A stretch of 64,000 bases of DNA, taken from Cordylochernes scorpioides. Taxonomy: Eukaryota > Arthropoda > Arachnida > Pseudoscorpiones > Chernetidae. Where the stretch lies: NCBI GenBank assembly GCA_030710605.1, contig CP092872.1, forward strand, positions 97,722,874-97,786,873, written 5' to 3'. Shown one piece after another: positions 57,781-64,000 of the stretch. Below the pieces are notes generated by a model. The model saw only the letters and a program-made list of their open reading frames with translations. It was not told the origin of the DNA and ran no database searches. Position 1 is the first letter of the stretch, and every line of letters starts with the position of its first letter. The position numbers and the translations under genes are program-made.

Positions 57781-57965
57781 TGTTGTGTTGTTTATCTTTT
57801 ATAAACTACAACTTATATATTTATTATTTAATTATAATTATTTATTTATCACACACATTTAAATCTAGTAAAGATTAATTCTCTATTTACAAAACACAGT
57901 CAGTCTATTGTTCTTAATTCCTCTTCTTAAATTCACATCACTTATATATTTCACACTATTCTACA
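57781..57965 (-). repeat. 5' LTR of gypsy-3
   Basis: 185 bp, one difference from the 3' LTR; followed at its outer side by the AGGGC target duplication. Confidence 0.92.
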
Positions 57966-58057
57966 AGGGCCATGGTACCAAGTCATTCAACACCTAGTGT
58001 AGTATATAAACGTAGAGTAGATTCAGTCAGTCAGTAGCATTCCCCTCCACTTCAACC

Positions 58058-60073
58058 ATGTTCCCCCAGGTGAGTCAGCTCCTGTACCTAACTACATCAC
58101 ATAGCACTGATTCAACACTTAGATAATTTCAGGTACATAGCCTCAAAATACAATTGATAGAAATTACCTGCAGGTTTCTGACCTCTGTGCTGTCTGGAGT
58201 TTAGGAACTCCATTTATGCTTCCTTCCTGCCCTGAATCTATATAAGACCGATGGTCTTAATAAAGCTGTATGTGTGAAATTACTAACGCCTATAAATACT
58301 TTAGAAGTGTACGATAAGTAGATATATTAAAGACTATATCAATCACCCAAAATATAAAGAGTAGAAAAATATTCTCAATAAAATATCTAAGGTGCTGCGG
58401 GACCTTCCTCGACAGGTCCAGATAGCTCAAGCGGTCATATAGGAGGAAAGAGAATCTTAGACGGTTATTAAAAGTATTTTAAGAGGATAAAAAATACGTA
58501 TATACACTCAGTATACTTATGTCGCCGGTCCTCTGTTTTTTAAGGAGACAGAGGCAATTTTGTTCACACTTGATTATCTCGTGTGTCTTCAATAAATGTC
58601 ACATATATGTATAAAGAATCTTTAAGAGTTATTGTCTGAATTCCGATGTACATGTTAAAAGGTTTAACTTCCTCAAGTTACACGCTCGGTCTTTTTTCCT
58701 TTGTTTTAGCAGTGATTGAACATTATAAAGTAAATTTATTGAATTCTAACCGCAGTGAAGGAACATTTTAATGTCGTAATCACGAGCATTCAAGATTGAA
58801 TAATTAAATTAGTTGTGCAGATTCATAAGTCTAGTTTTATCGACAGCACACACCAAGTAACGTATACGTAACCTAGACTGAGTGTGTATTTCAATAACAA
58901 GCTCACTGTCGGGGCTAGATTTTTATTTAAAAATTCTCTAATAAGTTTGACTTGAATATTAACATATAAGATTGTTATTTATAAGACACAACATTTATTT
59001 TTAATTGCATCTTTGAGCGTTATGTTGAAGGAGAATGTAGATTCTATTGTATAACATGTTTCAAACCAATAACCTTTTAGTAACGAAATGAAATCCAAAT
59101 AGAATACTTTAAATAAGAGAAATTAATATCTTACTAGAGAGGCCTCGTTTTTACCTATTATATTTTGACAATTTTTTTTATTGGATTCTATACTTATATT
59201 TTCAAATTCTAAATAAGTTATTCAGAAATTTATAAATATTCTTTATATTATTTTGTCAATTTTTTTCTCAGTTTAAAATGTGAGAATGACTTTCTAATGT
59301 TTCCACATATTTACTGCAGAACATTTACCTTTATAAATGAATTAGAACTTCTTATATATAAGATGCTTTGATATCAATGCGGAAAGTATTCCCCTATGAA
59401 GGGAGAGGGATTTTGAACAATTCTCCAGTACTTATTTTTGTAATTCTCTATTCCGTGTCTTCTGCAGGTAATCGTCCTATTCTTCCTGGCAGCTGTGGCC
59501 ATCGCCCTGCCCTTCCATCATCATCACGATGATCACCATCATCATCATGTAAGTTTCACATCGACATTAGTTATAACGCTTAACCCAAATTCCATTTAGA
59601 TTAAGAATTATATTTGCCTATATATAGCGCAAATATAGAAATAATAAACTTTTAGCTGATTAAATAATTTGAAATTCCTATACGAATTACTGAGGCTTCC
59701 ATTGCTGTGTCAGCACGCCCACCCGTACCACTTCGGCTACCACTCCCCAGACCACGGCGGACACCACTACCGCAAGGAGTCCGGGGACGGCCACGGCGGA
59801 GTCCACGGCTCCTACGGCTACGTGGACGCCCACGGCATCAAGCGGCACGTGGACTACGTGGCGGACCACCACGGCTTCCGTGCCCACGTCAAGACCAACG
59901 AGCCGGGGACCGCTGACCAGGATCCCGCTGATGTTCACCTAGAACACCACGGTCATCATGGTCATCATCACGGCCACCACCATCACGATCATCATCATCA
60001 CGGCCATCACCACGGTCATCATCACGGTCACCACGATCATCATCATGGTCATCACCATGGTCATCATTTCTAA
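58058..60073 (+). CDS. Histidine-rich RR-type cuticular protein, copy 6
   Basis: Exons 58058-58069 (MFPQ), 59468-59548 and 59714-60073 give 150 residues. The signal peptide is MFPQVIVLFFLAAVAIA, followed by the HHHHDDHHHHH patch, the Rebers-Riddiford domain and a tail with HHHHDHHHHGHHHG and one HHDHHHG break, ending GHHF. The extension has Asp for Ala (DPADVHLEHH). Intron 1 is 1398 nt with a MITE (58501-58690) and the conserved element at 58399; intron 2 is 165 nt. AATAAA lies at 60194. Coding and splice sites are intact, but the promoter is split by gypsy-3, so expression may differ from the other copies. Confidence 0.92.
58501..58690 (-). mobile_element. MITE in intron 1 of copy 6
   Basis: Diverged family member: TATACACTCAGTATACTTAT start, TCTCGTGTGTCTTCAATAAA interior (reverse orientation), end near GTTTAACTTCCTCAAGTTAC. 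Confidence 0.6.
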
Positions 60074-60199
60074 ACACCAAGGCAAAGTTTTTATTTCTAA
60101 TTGTTATATAATGGTTTTAAAGGAAGTCAGCTAACCTGATTTATAAACTGTGTTTGTTTATAATTATATTACACTGTAAACTGTTGTTAGCGCAATAAA

Positions 60200-60624
60200 C
60201 AAATTATTTTTGTATATTTATGTCATCTTTTATTCTATTAACATCCCTTTCCAGTTTTATCCTAAAATAATTGACACACACCTCGATATATATTTCTTGA
60301 GAAGATGATAATTGTAAATTAGAGATATACACTGAGATTTCATTGTTCACTGTTTAGACCACCCACGGTCGCCTTTTTAATGGTGGAAGGGTAGGCTCGA
60401 AAATAGATTTTTTCATTGAAAAGGATGACAGAGGTGGCCGAAACATCGAAGAATGAATAAATTGATATATCTCTAATGGCGCTCTGCCTTCTGTAAAGCA
60501 CATGTGCTCCTGGTCAGGATATGCCATTTTTAATATTGATTTCAACACCTGATCTTTTTATCTTTTTTTTTCTTTCGTTTTTTAATATATATATATATAT
60601 ATATTAGCCAGCCTACAATATTAT
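60200..60624. other. Downstream DNA with dispersed repeat
   Basis: 60470-60545 has ATGGCGCTCTGCCTTCTG and CTCCTGGTCAGGATATGCCA, matching 6075-6140 and, more loosely, 3160-3210. No gene is seen. Confidence 0.45.
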
Positions 60625-60832
60625 AAGGTTGTCCCAAAAGTTCGTATTTTTCTTAAAATGTTGTTTTTCTTATTATTTGATGAATAATATTATTACGACG
60701 AATACATAATAATTACATAATGCAATTACCTCATACATAATAGAAAGACATTATAAATAATCGGCGAATAATATTGGTATTTCAAATTTTTGCAAGTGTT
60801 TACGAAATTTTAGGACAATCTTGTATTCTTAA
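60625..60832. mobile_element. Mariner-type MITE (~208 bp)
   Basis: AAGGTTGTCCCAAAAGTTCG at the left and the inverted CGAAATTTTAGGACAATCTT at the right are imperfect TIRs. The AT-rich interior has no frame. Confidence 0.6.
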
Positions 60833-61195
60833 TATTTGGACCCATATGATAAGTTGAAAAATGGCCTGGATCAGTATTTTATTTAAAAAAAGTAGAAAAT
60901 CGTGAGTCGAAGAATTTCCATATGTATGTATTTAAAAGTAGAGAATTTACTTTGTTTCAATAATGCATCTTACAAATTTCATTGAGCTTATTAGTCAAAT
61001 GAGAGATTAGTTTTAATCTAAGGAAGAATGTTTTGCAAAAAGACATAGTTTAATTAACTCAAGCTTTCGTACCTTGGAGCCCTTCTACAGGTGTATGGTT
61101 AGATATAACACCGCTTCTTAAAGGAATAATTTGAAAATTTTCCTAACATTTTATCTATAGAAGTGAACTAATGTGAATTTTTTGTTTATAGAAAA
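60833..61195. other. AT-rich intergenic DNA
   Basis: Contains the AAGCTTTCGTACCTTGGAGC motif near 61062 (see 46985). No gene. Confidence 0.4.
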
Positions 61196-62313
61196 CTAGC
61201 GAACCCGGCCACGCGTTGCTGTGGCTAAGTTGTAATATGTTAAATTAATATTATACTAAACTATTCAGTACAGTAAAGTTAATATTAACTTATAAAGATA
61301 AAAATGTTTTAGCCGATCTAAAGCCCTACGGGATTGAGAATGGAACGTTACGTTAAAATTTGAAAGTGATTTATATATATATAGATAATATAGCCCTTTA
61401 TAATCACTGCATTAATAAATGTCAGTGAACTTGTTTATATGTATTGTTTTTGTTTTTGAGATATTCTAATAGAACGTTCTCACAATTTTTGTAAATTATT
61501 TATATATGCACAAACACAGAATTTAAAAATATGTCTTAAAATTTGCTATAATTATTGTTATAAATATTATTTTAAAATAATTCGCCAGAAATCGTCCCGG
61601 TAGTATACTAAACAACTTCCCAAAGTTTCATGGCAAACATCTAAAATAAAATAATACTTTTAAATACTTTGCTACAATATTAAAAAGAGGGGTGCTTAGG
61701 TGTTCAAAATGTAAAATGTGCTCTAAATAGTATTACATAGAGCCTTCATAACAAAAATATTTAAAATAAACCAATTAAAATATAATAATGCTGTAAAAAA
61801 AAGACTTTGCTACAATAATATAAAAGAAATGAAAATAAAAAAAGACACCCACGCTGAGCCTCGAACCTAGGTTTGTTATAAATATTATTTAAAAATTGTT
61901 TATGTTAATTTTTATTTTAAAAAGCCTACATTTTAATTAAAATAATATTTTTAATAATTTGCTACAATAATATAAAAGAAATGAAAAAAAAACACCCACG
62001 CTGAGCCTCGAACCTAGGTTGTGGGGGTACGAAGCTGTGTACCTAACCTATAGGCTAAGCTTGACGTTACAAATGCGCAATGCGAGGCTATTTCAGGCCA
62101 TACGCCTGCCGCGAGGGGGCGCTGATTGCGAGTGAATTTACGTTTTATTGTAAGTAAAAATGCAACGAAAGGTTATTTCTAAAGAGTAATTAGCCAGAAA
62201 CCATCCCGTAGTATACTAAACAACTTCTCAAAGTTTCATCACAATCGGTTGAGCGATGTAGAAGATTATCACTTACGGACGGACCAACAAGCATTCATTT
62301 TTATATATATAGA
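61196..62313 (-). mobile_element. Helitron-like element with internal duplication and tRNA-like segments
   Basis: On the minus strand it starts TCTATATATATAAAAATGAA (62313) and ends CTAG at 61196-61199 before T. A second 5'-like end near 61384 suggests nesting. The interior has two copies of CCCACGCTGAGCCTCGAACC (about 61848 and 61996) and two of a TAGTATACTAAACAACTTC stretch (about 61602 and 62210). The repeated segment has a GGTTCGAGGCT box B-like sequence but no intact tRNA fold. Confidence 0.6.
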
Positions 62314-64000
62314 TATAAAAGTAAATTTATCTCACTTCTTTGAAGAGAGCATTACACATGTTGGAGTATTATGAATAGAAATAGTATTTCTACTGCTAAT
62401 TATGGATAGGTAAACTGTTAGAATACTTAGTTCTTTCTAAATAATTTTCCATTATGTGTGCTGCATGGAATGAATTTTAATTTTAATATGAAAATATCAG
62501 GTTTCCGGGAATAAGTTTATTTTATTATTTTATACAAGGGATTATTTTATTGAAATGAAGCTTGTTAATTCAATTAATTATAATAGAAACTTGATAATAA
62601 TGAGGAAATATTTGTACTGACTTGATTTTTTGACAGGTGTGAAACTATAGGTTTTTATCGTGAACGTTATTTTATGTAAGTCGTGAGGTTGTGCCCAGAG
62701 TAGAACCTCTAAACACAATTTCACGACACACAAGTGTTGGGAGAAATTGTATACTTTTATTGAATATTTTGTGATTTTTTATCACTTAATAATTCGAAGT
62801 ATGCTGCAATTCATATAGTACAGTATCGATATTATTCTACATTGAATGCCATTAGATTCCTACTTTGGAAAGGGCAACAGTGGATTATTGAAATATCAGA
62901 TAATAATTTATTTGAGGTTTAATAAGTTTAAATTTCATATTATTCTGTATACAATAAAACCTTTCTATAAAGAACAACACCTAATTTCAGAGCCAAAATC
63001 TCCTTTAGAGAGAGGTTTCCTTTTATCGTAGAGTTGGTAAATAGTAAAAGTATGCAATTTTGGCGACGAAAACTGTCTTTTATAGACAAGTGTCTTCTAG
63101 CGAGAGTGTCTTAGCATGGAGGTTTCACTTTATATATATTTAATTTTAAAAAGCATCTATATTGCATCAAAATATAATTTATTTTACTAATATTTTAGTT
63201 GTCTGAACGCCAACCTTTTTCAAGGTATTTACAAGGTAGAGTCTTCCTTATAAATTGAGAAATAGCTATTTAAAATCGAATGAATTATTTCTCGGCCTCC
63301 ATCCCGAGGCAATGACAAGGGTGGCTACCATCTACAAGTACCACCTTGGTCTTGAGTTGGGTAAAACCAGCCATCACATCGACCTGCCCACTCTTTGGGA
63401 AAGAAATCTAGCGTTCCATCGGTGGCGGAGTCTTTCCCGCAGTGGACATCACCAATGTATATATTTCAGATAAATATTTGAATATATATTTTTAAATATA
63501 TTTATTTTTTACGTATATATTTATCAATATTTATGTCTTATTCTCATTCTTTTTAAAAATAAATTTTGTATTTAAATCTATATAATCTTATATGTACATT
63601 GTAATAAAGTAGTTTCAATCTCAATCTCTTTCTCTCTTATTATACCGCAAGAACATAACTTCACACACAGGCTATATACCTGTAAAATATCAGAGAAAAA
63701 CAAACCAAGCTACCAGCAACATTTAGTCACACTATCAGGAGGTGATTTTCTCTCATTTTCTTTCAAACTGGCCACAGTACAATTTCACTTTTGCACTATT
63801 TTTCATAGGTATCTCAATCCATGTGTTGGAGTTTTTTTTTTCTTCACATATTATTCATTGTTTCAATTATCATGAACTAGGTTGCTCTTGCTGAGCGGTA
63901 CCTATTAATGTGATTTGAACCAGATGGAGTTTTTTCGGAATGTTCCACATGCTCTTGTCATGACCAACTGGAGAAACGCAAAAACCCTTATATGCGTTTC
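62314..64000. other. Intergenic DNA, possible pogo-like MITE and an unexplained frame
   Basis: 62951-63131 has AAAACCTTTCTATAAAG at one end and GGAGGTTTCACTTTATA at the other, as in pogo-type MITEs. 63180-63240 is an arm of the palindromic MITE. 63255-63473 is an open, less AT-rich frame (LGLHPEAMTRVATIYKYHLG, DLPTLWERNLAFHRW) that I do not recognise; it may be a terminal exon or transposon debris, since AATAAA follows at 63602. The rest shows no gene. Confidence 0.35.

Larger units (their letters stand above)
55465..57965 (-). mobile_element. gypsy-3: gag-pro LTR element lacking RT-RNase H-IN core
   Basis: 185-bp LTRs (55465-55649 and 57781-57965) differ at one position (T/C in ATTTAAAT(T/C)TAGT). 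A 5-bp target duplication AGGGC lies at 55460-55464 and 57966-57970. The minus strand has TTTGGCGACGAGGAT just after the 5' LTR, a candidate primer-binding site, and a purine tract AAGGGAGGAATA before the 3' LTR. It is complete in cis signals but non-autonomous. Confidence 0.93.
55363..58057 (+). promoter_or_regulatory. Promoter of cuticle gene copy 6, split by LTR element
   Basis: The upstream half (55363-55464) matches the copy 5 block from TTGACATTAACCTGTCC to GACAATCAGGGC. The downstream half (57966-58057) resumes with AGGGCCATGGTACCAAGTCA, TATATAAA at 58003 and TCAGTAGCATTC. The 2501-bp element between separates the conserved block from TATA. Confidence 0.88.

Noticed and set aside
61980-62080. 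Possible tRNA gene on the minus strand
   Set aside because: Box B-like sequence is present, but I could not form a consistent acceptor and anticodon stem; treated as a tRNA-derived repeat.

Overview
This window is eukaryotic nuclear DNA, most likely from an arachnid and probably a spider. The gene-sized signal is a family of spliced, histidine-rich cuticular proteins. Each has a Rebers-Riddiford-type chitin-binding domain followed by the arachnid-style extension KTNEPGTADQDPA. The rest is AT-rich DNA packed with arthropod-type transposable elements: Helitrons, mariner/Tc1 elements, R1-like LINEs, Ty3/gypsy retrotransposons, tRNA-derived SINEs and palindromic MITEs. Species cannot be fixed from the sequence alone.

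Genes. Six copies of one three-exon gene lie head to tail on the + strand: 1-332 (3' part only), 9431-11119, 16713-18036, 34803-35949, 41503-43595 and 58058-60073. Exon 1 is only 12 nt (MFSK, MFHQ or MFPQ). Exon 2 carries the rest of the signal peptide and a HHHHDDHHHHH-like patch. Exon 3 carries the chitin-binding domain and a His-Gly tail whose length differs between copies. Five copies have a recognisable promoter: a conserved block of about 100 nt, a TATA box and a shared CAGTAGCATTC start region. Exon 3 is a GC-rich, almost invariant island, while introns and UTRs have diverged. Predicted products are secreted, chitin-binding and metal-binding in character, as expected for zinc-hardened cuticle such as fangs or claws (inference).

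Layout. 1-9.0 kb: end of copy 1, a SINE, a degenerate ~20-25-bp tandem repeat, a nested Helitron/minisatellite cluster and an R1-like LINE. 9.2-18.1 kb: copies 2 and 3 with Helitron, MITE, SINE and mariner remnants between them. 19-33 kb: a palindrome-family fragment, a MITE cluster, a mariner, and a large Ty3/gypsy element (gypsy-1) whose pol is broken by a LINE and whose 5' LTR is broken by a 3.8-kb Helitron composite that contains a tRNA-Gly gene. 34.6-43.7 kb: copies 4 and 5; copy 5 has a Helitron in intron 1. 43.8-55.3 kb: SINEs, Helitrons, a Tc1 fragment, MITE arrays and a tandem duplication, one half of which holds gypsy-2 and the other a 735-bp palindrome. 55.4-60.1 kb: copy 6, whose promoter is split by a young gag-pro-only LTR element (gypsy-3). 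60-64 kb: repeat-rich sequence with no confident gene.

The most interesting signals are the concerted evolution of the GC-rich third exon, the recent LTR insertion inside the copy 6 promoter, an LTR element whose Gag starts inside its own LTR and uses a TTTAAAC frameshift site, and the repeated Helitron plus 32-bp minisatellite composite.
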